64,000 nt of DNA from Sapria himalayana (taxonomy: Eukaryota; Streptophyta; Magnoliopsida; Malpighiales; Rafflesiaceae), in assembly GCA_029783825.1 (NCBI GenBank), contig JAREIK010000343.1, forward strand, positions 62,001-126,000, read 5' to 3'. Positions 38,366 through 50,239 of this stretch are shown here, piece after piece. The position numbers were made by a program, and so were the translations under genes. Under the pieces are notes generated by a model. That model saw nothing but the letters and a program-made list of their open reading frames with translations. It did no database searches and was not told where the DNA came from. Positions within the stretch are counted from its first letter, which is position 1, and each line of letters starts with the position of its first letter.

Positions 38366-38480
38366 GCAGTATCTTAGTTGTATTCGTATCTTAATTTTTT
38401 AGAATTTATCATGTCTCCATATTTCGTTATGTCGTATCCCCGTGCACGTATCTGTGTCTGTTATTCTTAGGTTTGTTTCA
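38366..38480 (+). mobile_element. Solo terminus of a DUF659-type hAT element
   Basis: The reverse complement reads ACAGACACAGATACGTGCAC, GGGGATACGACATAACG, then AATTCTAAAAAATTAAGATAC. That parallels 61976-62055 (CACGGACATGAATACAGG, GGGAATACGACAAATTTC, AAAAAATTAGGATACAG), which is the 3' terminal region of the hAT at 61970-64000. Only the end is present here, in the opposite orientation; no transposase is visible next to it. Confidence 0.55.
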
Positions 38481-40095
38481 TAGATCTTGCAACGAGATCT
38501 CAAGTACGATTGGATGAGATCAACATTTTCTTCATCATGAATAATTATCTTAAAAATTATATCAAAGCTTGCAACTATCAAGAGATGACAGAAATTAGAA
38601 TATATAATATTAAAAATGAAAATAAAAAAATGTTTGTGGTAATGAGTGTTGGGCAGATCATATTTTATATCATTATTATATAATAGATAGAAGTTTTAAG
38701 TCATTACTTTGAATTAGAGTAACTGTTAGGACAGTAGACTTTGGGAAGACTTAAGATGTATCATTGTGGTATATATTTTTTTGGTTGAGATAAACAAATC
38801 TCCAAAACCTTCTTCTTTTTAGGAAGATTCATATCTCGCATCATATGGGACACTCAAACAAGATTCTGTTTCTTGGCATAATGCTATAGGAGAGTCTCGC
38901 TACTATCAAGAATAAAAGTATCATTATTGTTCAAAATTAGTTATGCTTGTAGTATCAGATATAGTAGCATTGGTAGCGTCCATCGTTACTACTCTACGAG
39001 AAGTAAAAATTAAACATAAAAATGATTCTACCATCTTGGTATACGAATGTCAATTCTATTGGATCGAGTCATTGAAAATGATTAATTCTAAAGGAATATC
39101 ATATCAGTACATGTAATAATCATTTAGTCATCTGGTGTGTAATGCCTATACCCATAATGAGTAATAGAGTATTCGACAAAAATATATTTGCTGATATAAG
39201 AAATCATATAATTAATTCATTGTCTCAGGTGAGTTATTTCTTTAACCCATTCACAAAATGACTACCAAAGCAAATTTGAGTCTCAGATGAGTTATTTGAT
39301 AAAACTTTAGTTGCAAGAAGGAGCCATGATAGAATGAGTTATTTGATGTAATGAGCATATTTGTTTTGGTCTGGATTATTTTTCTCTTGTGACTGATGAT
39401 TAAAAATACTTCATGTTCCTCTGAAGCATGAGTTGATCTTGATTGTTTTAACAATTAAAAAAATTTTTTTTTTCTCCGTTTGTTAATTATATTTATTTTC
39501 ACTTTCTTATATAATTTCGAAAACTAATTTTTTTTATCACCATATTATTGTTACATTGTTGATTGATATGTTGTAGGTACATGCCCATAGGGTTCTTTTT
39601 GATCTTCTCTACCCTCAACCTGAAAGACCATGGAATTTGATGGTATAATTTTCTATGATTTTCTAAATTATATCATTTTTCACTTTCTTATATCATTTTT
39701 TTATGATTTTCTAAATTTTCAAGTAGTTCTCATGAGTTTCCTATTACATTTTTCTTGTCCTTAAACTGATGTTGTTGGATTTTATTGTTGATATGGCTGA
39801 AATGGGATAAAAGGAAGCTTATTGTTGATTATAAATTCAAAATGCAGCAAGGTGGTCAAATTAAAAAGATGTCTGAACAATAAATGATATGAGAAAGTAA
39901 TGCGAAAATATCTCATGGTGGCCAGTTGTGCTATAATAATGGTATGCCCTTTTGTTGAAATAATTAAAAAATATTTCTCTTGGTTGTTTGAAACTTGTTT
40001 GTATTATTTGTTTAAATATCACTTTAGATTTAGTAAGCATAGTGAGGGAAGCTTGTTTGATAGTTTGATTTCATTTTATCATTGTTATTGTTTGA
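38481..40095. other. AT-rich DNA, nothing assigned
   Basis: No coding similarity or clear repeat structure seen. The plus ORF at 39900-40151 overlaps the copia LTR fragment and is not called a gene. Confidence 0.5.
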
Positions 40096-40099
40096 CACT

Positions 40100-40324
40100 A
40101 CTTTCTTTAGGGTTAGGAGTTAGGGAAGGAGGAGCTAGGAAAGAGAAATGAGAAAAAGTAAAATTTTATTAATTTGAAAAAGTAATGTTCAAATTACAAC
40201 ATAAATCACACACACACACACACACATATAATTTGTGGCAGCTCACAAGTTGAGTTTTCAAATAATAAAAAAAAAACAAATGAAAACTAATAAATCAAAA
40301 AGATAAATCAAACCTTAATCCTTT
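40100..40324 (-). mobile_element. Partial Ty1-copia LTR
   Basis: Aligns with 46250-46475: GAGTTAGGGAAGGAGGAGC, GAGAAAAAGTAAAATTTTATTAATTTGA, TTCAAATTACAACATAAA, a microsatellite, CTCACAAGTTGAGTTTTCAAATAATAAAAA, and AAATCAAACCTTAAT. The alignment stops where the hAT element begins at 40325, so the element seems to have landed in this LTR. The internal microsatellite is (CA)n here (40208-40230) but (TC)n(TA)n in the other copy. Confidence 0.6.
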
Positions 40325-41084
40325 TAGAGTTGTCAAACTGGCTTGGTAGCCCGGGCTTGGTCTGAAGCATAGCCTGACTCTGCCTTGTCTAGCCAAGCAC
40401 GGCATGGTCCAGACCCATCCTCATGATGGGCTGGCTCATGGTATGGCTCATGCGGTGTCGAGTTATATTGGGCCTTGTGCCAGGCCAGGCACGACTCGAT
40501 ATTATGGCCCAAGGGCACGAGAATTCGTAATGATATGAATTGTGCCCTTTCCCCCCCACCTTGACCTCAAGCCCGAGCTGAGGCTCTAGTCTGACTTAGA
40601 CAGCCCAACTTTTAATCAGTCCTGAACTTGACTCGACCTAGCTCGTTAGTCATTTTTCCTCTTCCTCAGCCCGAGGCTTGACCCTTGAGCCCGACAGGTT
40701 ATAGAAGATGAAGCTTCTGGAACCTAACAATTTGGGTCAGTTAGATGGTCAAATTGACCTAAACGATCCAAAAAAAAAATTAAAATTTTGGTAGTTGGAT
40801 TTTGCCTCGAAGGGCTAGGAGGCAGAATCCAATGGCCCTGAGGATTCTGCCTCATTTTTAAAAAAAATATAAAAAAATTAATTTTAAACAAATATTTTTC
40901 AAATTTATAAACATTCCCCTCCCCCCTCCTCATCCATAAATTTTAACATTGATCTCTCTCTTTCTCATATTTTCTTTCCGTCTTTTCTTCTCTCGACTAT
41001 TATTTTTTTCTTTCGGATTTTGGGACTCTAGTGTGGACAATGGACTATAAGTATGACCTATTGATTGTGGTGCGGTGCGGATAT

Positions 41085-42090
41085 CAAAAAGCAAACATTA
41101 TTTTAGTAAGTTATGCATTATGATATCTGTATTAGTCATGATATTGCATCTTATATATGCCTCTCCGCTCATTATGTAGATTTTAAATAGATATTAAATA
41201 AAAAAATATTAGGATTCTTAGATATTCTTTATCCTCATGGCTCATGGTGGCTCGGCCATTTATAAATGTATGATAAAAATCTTTAGAGATTATATTATTC
41301 AAAATAAAATATATAGTATTATATTCGATAATTTATTTAATAATATAGTTGTTATTAACATGTTTGTTAGGATTATTAAAGATGAACTATTAGGAGATAT
41401 TTTTTATATTAGATGCACGTGTCACGTCATTGACCTCATAGTAAAAGTGATGATAAAGGTTATTTTTCCTACTTTAGAAAAAATACATAACTCACTAAAA
41501 TTTTTTCTTATGTCTCGTAGATAACATGAGGTTAGTTGTCTCTGTTTGTCTATGGGTTTAAAGAAAAAAGTTTCGATTGGATGTGAGACATAGTTAGAAT
41601 TAAATATATTTTATGTTGAAGTCATGTGTTGGATACGATCACATGATATCCGACTACTTCAATAGTAAGGGTGACGAATTTATTATTGACTACGAGCTAC
41701 ATGAATTTTATATTTGAAAATTTGAAAGATTTTTTATGACACGACTAACATGTATTCGTTAATTTATATTTTAACGATTTGTAATGTACTTAGGTGCTTA
41801 TGTAATATTAATAGTATGTTTAGGAAGTTTAGAGATTATCTGATACTTAGCGATATGATTGTAGAGATAGAAACTAAATACTTAAAATACTAGTCCATCA
41901 TTCAATCTCTTTATTGTCTGCTTGCCTATATGGATCACAGGGTTAAAGTGAAAGGGATATATAATATTTTAATATATATATTTTCGTGCATGAACCTGGA
42001 AGATCAATTTGAAAGATTCATTTACGAGAAGCTGATTGAGTTTTTTGTATACTACGATATTAGGTATAATGGTTGTAGTAGTGAGTAGTA
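41085..42090 (+). pseudogene. hAT transposase remnant (RNase-H-like core)
   Basis: Decayed plant hAT transposase. Visible in order: an ICLSAHYVDFK region (family LTAHYID) near 41155-41190, IFRDYIIQNKIYSIIFDNLF with the family acidic DN position near 41325, and FYIRCTCHVIDLIVKV (family RCAAHILNLIV) near 41408-41455. LEKIHNSLKFFLMSRR follows near 41476-41523, then decayed Y(S)IIQSLYCLLAYMDHRVKVK near 41880-41955 and FFVYYDIRYNGCSS near 42037-42078. The longest open piece is 41237-41524. The N-terminal BED finger and the C-terminal dimerisation motif are not recognisable, and several stops break the frame. Confidence 0.85.
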
Positions 42091-42172
42091 TTTTAAAAAT
42101 CATTTTTTAATGTCTTGACCTACACCTCAAGGTGGGACATTCGTAAAATGTTTTAAGGCATTAAAAAAAATA

Positions 42173-42380
42173 TGGAGCTTGACAGAGCTCCTCGAGCTCC
42201 ATTATTGAGCTCTATTGAGCTCCGTCATCGAGCTAGACAGAGCTCTACGTGAGCTCTATCGAGCTCCACGATGGAGCTTGTGCAACTTCAGCGAGCTTCA
42301 TCAAGCTCCACATTGGAGCTCTAAGGAGCTCCATCGAGATTTCCATGGAGCAGGGGAGAGGAGATTTCCATCGAGATTTC
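42173..42380. repeat. GAGCTC-rich minisatellite inside hAT 1
   Basis: Short words such as CGAGCTCCAT, TTGAGCTCTA and GGAGCTC recur irregularly. I count nine GAGCTC hexamers between 42183 and 42332. The tail carries ATCGAGATTTCCA twice. It interrupts the transposon after the transposase remnant and is far richer in G+C than its surroundings. Confidence 0.88.
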
Positions 42381-43082
42381 CACGTCATCTAGGATCATGT
42401 TAGGACTAGCAAAAACGAAGTTGATTATTGTTGATAATTTCTGGGACATTGATGTTGATGATGATTGATAATTGATACGAGATTAATGCATTGATGATTG
42501 AGCTGAGTGGCTGAGCCTATTTTAATACCTATGGCCTACTGCTCACTGATGTTGTTATCATAATTGATCATACGTTGATGAGATTTATATTTTTTATTTT
42601 TATTTATCATATTTGGATTGTTTTTTTTTATTATTTTTTTTATTTTACTTTGAGGCTTGATTCAAGCACTCATATTTTTTGTGATTTACATTGGATTGTT
42701 ATATTAATGTTTTATTTTTATTAATTTAGACATTATTACTGCTATTGATTTAGAGTCGGACACTTGTTAGCTTTTAAATTTTAGTTGTTTATATTTATTT
42801 AATTTTATAAATTAAAATTTAAATAATCAAGTAATTATTTTAATTTTAATATTAAATAATTAAAATTAAATAATTAAAATTAAAAATTTTTAATTATTTT
42901 GAATTTTAGATTAATAATTTTGCTGCAGTCCAGGCATGACATGGCCTGAAAAACTAATCAACGGATCAATGGGCCATGCCGAGCCAGCTGTGCTGAAGTC
43001 GTGCCGGGTACGGCACGGTGGTCTAATTGGGCCACCTTAAAATTGATCTGGCTGGTCTGTTCCAGCTTGTTTGACACACCTA

Positions 43083-45120
43083 CATCTCTGTTCCAGCTTG
43101 GAGTAGAGAAAAATATATTTTGATTCTGAGAGTTTTTGGGAAGATATTCACAGTCTAATGGTTGATAGGTATATAGGTAGTAGCAATTGAATTATTCTGA
43201 ATTTTCTTTCAATTAAATTGTCAATAAATCTCAGTATATTTTGTCCGCTCATATAATAATGGGTAAACAATAATGTGTTGAGTTGTCTGATTATCATACT
43301 AAAATGTCATTAGTCTTTGAACTGATAGACAAATCTTCTCAAAAAAATGACTAGTTCATGGAGTTAACACGTAGTTAATGTCATAGTCATTTTCTTTTTC
43401 TCTTATTTAGATCTTGAAATAATTGTTTATTTTTTGCTATCATAATTTGAGGTTATGTGAAAAAAAATACAAAAATTTGTGATGGATCTTCTCTCTTAAT
43501 CATAAGATTTCAACCAAAATTTAAATATAATTTTATTAGACTATGTCAATGATGTCTAAACATAAATTTCATTTTTTTGGACTTTTCCTTACAACATAAA
43601 AATCTTAAGCACTGAATTCGTGTGAATATATATAGGAAAATATAAAAAAAATAATTAACTATATTAACATCATCAGTAATATATGTCTTGATCACTATCA
43701 GCTTATTTTTTTTTATAATTCTCGAATATCTAGTAAAATTAACTAATGAACTGATATTTATAGATAAATTTATATCTGAATTAAATTGTGAGTTAGTAGG
43801 TGTATATTCTGACATGCTAGGAATATACTCCTCACTCAAAAGCGAACCCGATGCAATACCCCCATCCCTAACAAAAAAAAAACATAAATTATTATATTTC
43901 TAGCATTTTTAAAATAAAATATTAAATACTGCACAAACATTTTTAAAATTTCTATCCCACATAAATTATTATTTTTTCTCCATGCCATTACTTTGACCCA
44001 AACTAATTATTTTTTATTTGTTTGATTATTGAAATTTAATTGTTCTGTCATATAATTTTGTATGATTATGATGGTTGAAAATTTTATTGATACTTGATTT
44101 TTATGTTTATTATTATTTATTTGATTGTATTTTATTACTAGATGACAACTATAAATAATTGTTTAGTAAAATATGCAATTTTTATATATTTTTTTGTAGA
44201 GTGTGCCTATCAAAAAAACCACATGCCTTAATTGCACCTGCACTTTAAGTCTCTAAAAGGCTTTTGTGTTTCGGTGTGTATTACGCCTGAAATAATTATG
44301 AGTAGGAGTGTCATAGCCTTTCCAATCAGATGTTTCTTTCTTTCAGCTATTTCATCTAGTATAAGAGTTAAATGTTTGATTAATTATCTCATGATGTTCA
44401 AAGAAATAAAAATAATAATAAGTATATTATAATGTACTGTCACATTTCAACATCCTAATGACATAGTCAAACATATTTTTATTTTTAATGAAATTTCATA
44501 AAAATGGAAAAACTATAACATATTTAAATACGTTCAACAATGTAAATCGAGTATAATAATTAAAAAAAGTTAATGAAATATTAAAGCTATTATACATAGT
44601 CATCTTACATAGTCTCTAAATGTTATGTGATTCATATGAAATAGGTATTTCCTAGTATTTTCTTTATGTGTCAAATAATAAGTTTTAGTATGATTATTTA
44701 AATTAGATATATCTCATACTTAATATGCATCACTCATTTGATTCTTAGTTTTATAATTTTTAGCTTGTCCAGTGAGATTGTGTTAGCTGAGAGTGATTCA
44801 ATAATTAATTAATAATTGATAAATATCTCGAAGGGTTTCCGTGAGTAGAGAAGAATAAATATAACTTTTCTTAATAATTAGTAAAATCATCTGTTTGGTT
44901 TGATATTTTTATATAAAAATACTTAAACAAGACGAACAATGTTAAAATCTTATTTATTTGTAAAGTAATTGACAAAAAATAAACTAAAATATCATAATTA
45001 TGATGCATGTAAAATATGTATTAAAAGGAAAGTATCTTTATATATATTATTGTGCTTTTGATCTGGACAATGATATTATTGTCCATGACAATATCAGCGG
45101 CTCTAGATCCAATAAAAGAA
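43083..45120. other. AT-rich DNA, nothing firmly assigned
   Basis: No convincing coding similarity; ORFs at 43546-43903 on both strands overlap and carry no motif. The stretch 44215-44300 (GCACCTGCACTTTAAGTCTC, AGGCTTTTGTGTTTCGG) weakly resembles degenerate GCGCCT-type transposon termini known in plants. Part of it may be the rest of the copia element. Confidence 0.4.
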
Positions 45121-45124
45121 AAAA

Positions 45125-46228
45125 AAAAGAGTGTGATTATTAGTGATTCGTTCTCAGATCTACTACCAAAAAATTTGGAGTGAGGCAGTGAGCAGAACAT
45201 GTAGTGGATGTAGATGTGATTGAACTAGTAGCATCCAAAGAATATAGTTCGGCATACTCATTCTGAGAAAATATTAGTGTAACAATACTAGTAGATATGA
45301 TTATAGAAGAATAAAATTGAGTAGGTCTTGTAGCAGATGTATAACCTTTGAATCTCCAAAGATTTATTGTAATCCTGAGTGTAATGTCAAGCAATTGAAA
45401 AAAATATCACTATTTTCTTTTTACCTCTTAACACACATTAACTAGGTCTCTTAGTTCTTAAAATGTCATCGTGTGATGAAAATGTCATAGTGTTATGATT
45501 GATAGTACTAACTTTACCCTATCAAGATATAATTATAGTTGCTCAAGTCACTCTTTGATAAGCTTATGAGAGAAATAAAAGTATATTCTCTCTAAGAATT
45601 TGTCTGCAAAGTAACATATTATTCTGCCGATGAGTTCATGTAAATGATGTTATAAATCTTTTTGTCAAATCATCTCAATGCAGCTTGATCTATCAACATA
45701 TGTCTCACACTAATAGTCATCTTTCACAGCCATGTTAAAGTTGTATAATGAGTCACCTTGCTGTGGTTAGCAAATTTGCATATCAACAAGGTAATATTGT
45801 CATATAAATAAAATGTTTCTAAAACTCTCATATAAGTATCGCAATAGCCAAATACATTTGATATGTTGGAGTTAATCGATTGCTATATGTGCATTAGTAG
45901 CTATGCATCAATTATCATCCACTTATTAATCTCAATTTGATGTGAGGTTTTCAATATGTGATTTACATATTCTTGGGTTGCAAATTATATTCTCATCGAC
46001 GTAACCAAAAAGGAATATATATCCATCATTAATTTTTATTGTATGTTAATATTTAATGTTACAAACTTACAATACGGCATATATATCGTCGTTGTCGCAA
46101 ACCCTTGGTGTATTGTTGGCATGGTAAATCTATGATGATTATTATAGCCAACATTGGTAGAGGGTGCGCCATCACCTACACACCTGGTTGTGGCCTCCAC
46201 TTCGCCGGAAACTATCCTTTGATAACAT
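45125..46228 (-). pseudogene. Ty1-copia gag and start of protease, decayed
   Basis: The minus strand reads a copia gag of the UBN2 type with stops and frameshifts. Landmarks are WMIIDAWLLMHI near 45910, FGYCDTYMRVLETFYLYDN near 45840, THYTTLTWL near 45745, DKKIYNIIYMNSSAE near 45660-45620, and SLISLSKSDLS near 45560. FSQNEYAELYSLDATSSITS near 45285-45230 is then followed by PNFLVVDLRTNH, matching the linker and the start of protease (family WIIDSGASDH). The catalytic D-S-G triad is degraded to D-L-R. Pol is not visible further left. A primer-binding-like GTTATCAAAGGATAG (minus strand, 46228-46214) sits between this and the LTR. Confidence 0.78.
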
Positions 46229-46234
46229 GCTTAA

Positions 46235-46990
46235 TGTTAATTCGGTTAGAATCATGATTAGGAATTGGGGAAGGAGAAAAGAGAGGGTTGATAAGTGAGA
46301 AAAAATAAAATTTTATTAATTTGAGAAAGCATAGTTCAATATACAACATAAACTCTCTCTCTCTCTCACTCTATATATATATATATATATGGTTTGGGAT
46401 AGTCTACAAGCTGAGTGCTTTCAAATAATAAAAAATAATAAATAAAAAAGATTAACTAAACCTCAATAGTTATTAAACCATATTAGGATATCTTTACTCT
46501 AGTTTGTTAGGCAATTCCGCTTTTACGATTGTAATTTTAGAGATTCAGAAAAATAGAACAATAAAAAACGATATCAAATGATATATATATATATATATAT
46601 ATCCAAAATCATAATCCAACAGAACCATGACAAAATCAACATCACAACAGAACACACAAAATAATATGGATCACTAGTCGTTCAACACGACTAGTTATAT
46701 CCACCAGAAAAATATGTATGTATTTATAAATTATAACTAAATAGAATATTCTTATAGTATGTGCGCAGAAGTAGTCACGATGAAAATCGCGCAGAGAGGA
46801 GAAAAACATAAATGAACAATCCCACACCAAAATTACAGCAGCCAAAAAATAGAAATAAAAAAATAATTTATATCAATAATAATTTCTCGGTTTAATTAAC
46901 CGGAGCGGGTCGGATCACTCGGGCGGGTCAGACTTTGTTCCAAAATTTTCTTCGGCTCACTGACCGGAAAGCGGGACCTGTGTTATTGTG
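46235..46990 (-). mobile_element. Probable 5' LTR of the copia element
   Basis: Lies directly upstream (minus strand) of the primer-binding-like site. Its minus-strand 3' end reads GAATTAACA near 46235. 46250-46475 matches the partial LTR at 40100-40324. It contains (TC)n(TA)n at 46350-46391, another (TA)n at 46581-46602, and a GC-richer block at 46905-46980 with GGGTCGGATCACTCGGGCGG. The outer limit near 46990 is a guess. Confidence 0.55.
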
Positions 46991-46999
46991 ATATTGATG

Positions 47000-49900
47000 C
47001 ATTCTTAGTCTCTTAATATTTTCTTTCTTGTATTTACATGTAAATATTAAAATAGAAACATATTTTTGTTATACAAATAGTTTTTCAAAATAAATTATAT
47101 ACAACATAGTCATTGTGCCAAGTACAAACTTTCTATTCCACCAAGGTGGCCTTCGTTTCTTTTTTCAGGTTCATTTTTGAGGATATCAAGGTAATTTATT
47201 GATCCCTTGCGAAGGTGAAGAGTTCGTTAACTTGAGCTTCATTAATTCATTGAAAGAGGCTGGTTCATAATTCTTCACCAGATTATTTTTCATTCTGCTG
47301 TGGCTGTCATCCAAGTCAATACAATTCCTTTTGGGATTGTAAGAACAAATTGACATCATATGTTTTAATTTTTTTTAATTTACGAATGGTATTGCTGTTA
47401 GTGTTGAAAATACTATTTGTTTTCATGTTATTGCTGGTATTTTTCTTGTCCTACTTTATTGCATACATAGTCTTGTAGCATATGATTTTACGCTTTTTAC
47501 TTTTTTAGGCTGTTGAAGCTTTCTTTGAGGAGACATCCACATGAGAATGTTCATCCACTCTAGTAGTCTTGCAGAAAAGTGAAATCAAGTTCTGACGTTG
47601 AAGAAGCTTCTTATCAAGAAATGGGGTTACTCCTTCCACCAGAATTAATGTGTGCGAGGGAGAAGATTCTCTTTAAGAGACCCTAACATACCCGGATCCC
47701 ACATAGAATGATTTGGGAGAAGTAGAATGGCCACATGTCAAGAGACTGCTCTCTTCTTTGTTTATGCAAGTCTGTCCACACCAGGACCACAACCCTAAGG
47801 TGAGTGCTCCCATGCATGCATGTTTACTTGAGGTGTATGTATTGATTACTCTCTCACTGTGTGTTATTAGAAATCAATTGTGATTATTGTCTGGAATGAG
47901 CAAAAATAATGCAATATTTTTTTATTTTTCTTAAATAATTGTATATAATATAAACTAGTTGATATTATTATTTATTTTTCTTTTGCTTCAGTTCCTTATT
48001 GTACTCGTGAAGTGTCTATAATGTATTATTTTTTGTTCTTTTTTATATATTAAAAACAAAGGTTATGTGTTTGTTTTTTATGTTTATTTTAATAATTATA
48101 TCTAACATGATCTTAGAATAGCAAAATAATTACTATTTATCACTTTATTATTTTTTTCAATAGTATGCTACTTTTGTCATCATTACCATTATTTATCATC
48201 TTTTTTTTTTGTGATTACTATTCTAAGATAAGACTAATATTACAGCTTGTGTATTCATGACATATTAGTCTACCGAAATCTTCACGGATATCTTGAAGAA
48301 ATTTTAATTTTTTTTTATTTTTTCTAAATTTGATATTCTATATATTTACATGTCAACTTTTAAGAGTAGATATTATATTGTATGTATATATTTTTTCTTT
48401 TTTCTTTTATATTTTTTTGATGAGATTGCCTTACGTATTGGCTATCCTAATTCATGTTACATATTATTTATAATTTTTTGTGTATCTTATTTGGATAGAT
48501 ATTATTTTTTATTATTTTAATTTTTGATTTTTATATACATCAAACATATTTTTAGTCTAATGATCTGATTTATTATGCATTTTGATAGATTCAGAATAAA
48601 TAATCTATGAGAAACGAGGGTAGTGCTTCGTTTTAGGATGAACTGCATGTATCAATCAAAAACATTATTTATAATCACTCAAGTTTATTGATGTCAATAA
48701 AATGTCTCATGCTTGCCTTTCCATTCTTGAATTGTGTGGTCCATGGTTTTAAAAAGTGCAAGGGTCACCTGGGTGTCTATCTTTTACCTTGTATGAGGCG
48801 AAGCAATTGTACCTTGGAGTGTGCCTTGTGTTGTTATCTATTTTTTATTAAATATAAACATATTTAATAATTATTTATTAGTTTTAAATAAATAAATAAA
48901 AATACATATATTAATATAAACTTCAATAAAAAGTAAATTGTATATTATAATTTAAAATGTATTAATTCTATTATGATCAAATAAAAATAATTTATATAAA
49001 AGAGTATACATAAAAACTTATGATAAATAATAATAAAAAATATTAAGAATACAATGAAATACAAAATATAACAAATATGTCACTAATCATTTAAATCAAA
49101 AAAAAATTAGTCATTTATATCATTAATAACACTTTGATGTATTATTACATTCTCTTTTCATGATGAATTATTAATATCATTATGTTCAACTTTATTTATT
49201 ATGGAAATAGAAGAAATGCTCATAAAATTTCAACTTATATTTTTTAATATTGACATATGCGTTAGCTTCTCATTATTATTATTATTTTTTTTTAAATTAA
49301 GAAACTCTGAATGATAGTAGGTGTATATGTTGGAGTGAACTTGAATGATAAATTTTTTTGTATCTAATATATATCTTTCATATGATAATACAATATCACT
49401 ATGATAATACATAATATTATTCCTAAAAAAATATCTAAGATTTTTTTTTTTGAAATTATGATTAAAAGCATTCATTGAGTTGAATATTTCATAATTTATG
49501 ATATTATTCATAATTAAAATATTATGAATAATATCATTTCTTATTATTATTTATATATACAATTAACAAAATAAATATTGAATCTGAACTCTTAAAAGAG
49601 AATAAATAATTCATAATATGCATGTGAAAATCAAATAAGGTAATAATAACATAAAATTTGGCAATTTAAACTTTTAGGGTTTGGTTTTGGTTGTATAAGG
49701 TCTTCCACTTTTTATAAATTGTATCTAAGTACTTCGTTTGGTTTCAAAAATTGGGTGGCTGCTTTGCTCTATATGTATCTCTTCTTTAAGATCTTTGTGA
49801 ATTAAAATAAATTTTTTGTCTTACTGATATATTAATAAAAATGGAAAGCTGTAAGTGATATAAGTATTAGAATGAAACTCATCTTGATTATTAAAGAAAA

Positions 49901-50235
49901 ATTATTTTGATAATCAAAATTATAAGTTCAAGTATATATTTTCGTCACAAGTCTCATTTTTAGAGAGAAATTATTAATTATTTCTGCAATTCAATTCTGT
50001 GTGAGTGTGCTGATATTAGAAGATTGATGTATGATCTCATGATTTATATGGTAAGTGTAGAAAATATTTGGTACATATTTTAATATATTATCATGTCTTA
50101 TTTTTTATGTTTTTATTGAATTAATGTTTTATTAGTTTAAAAAATAATTAGAAAACAGAAAAAGTTTGATTTAGACCAAAGAAGTACCAACCACGTAAAC
50201 TGTGAATAATTATTAATAAATGTAAAAAATACATA
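47000..50235. other. Mostly AT-rich DNA with possible exon relics at 47140-47800
   Basis: At 47140-47820 the composition is more gene-like. TTTTTTCAG/GTTCATTTTTGAGGATATC (near 47168) and TTTTTTAG/GCTGTTGAAGCTTTC (near 47509) resemble acceptors plus exons. SSSDVEEASYQEMGLLLPPE at 47590-47648 is open up to CAREKILFKRP and a stop. I do not recognise the protein and stops interrupt it. 48740-48840 (GTTTTAAAAAGTGCAAGGGTCACCTGG, ATGAGGCGAAGC) resembles a degenerate GGCGCC-type transposon terminus. The remainder is unassigned. Confidence 0.4.
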
Positions 50236-50239
50236 AACC

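Larger units (their letters stand above)
40325..43082 (+). mobile_element. hAT transposon 1, about 2.8 kb, inactive
   Basis: The left terminus TAGAGTTGTCAAAC and the right terminus GTTTGACACACCTA are imperfect inverted repeats. Both ends are followed inward by GC-rich subterminal DNA full of GGCATGGCC / GGGCCATGCC / GCACGGC words (40340-40700 and 42925-43060). This is a common layout for plant hAT elements. No matching 8-bp target duplication was found in the flanks, fitting an old insertion. A GAGCTC-rich minisatellite interrupts it at 42175-42340. Confidence 0.82.
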
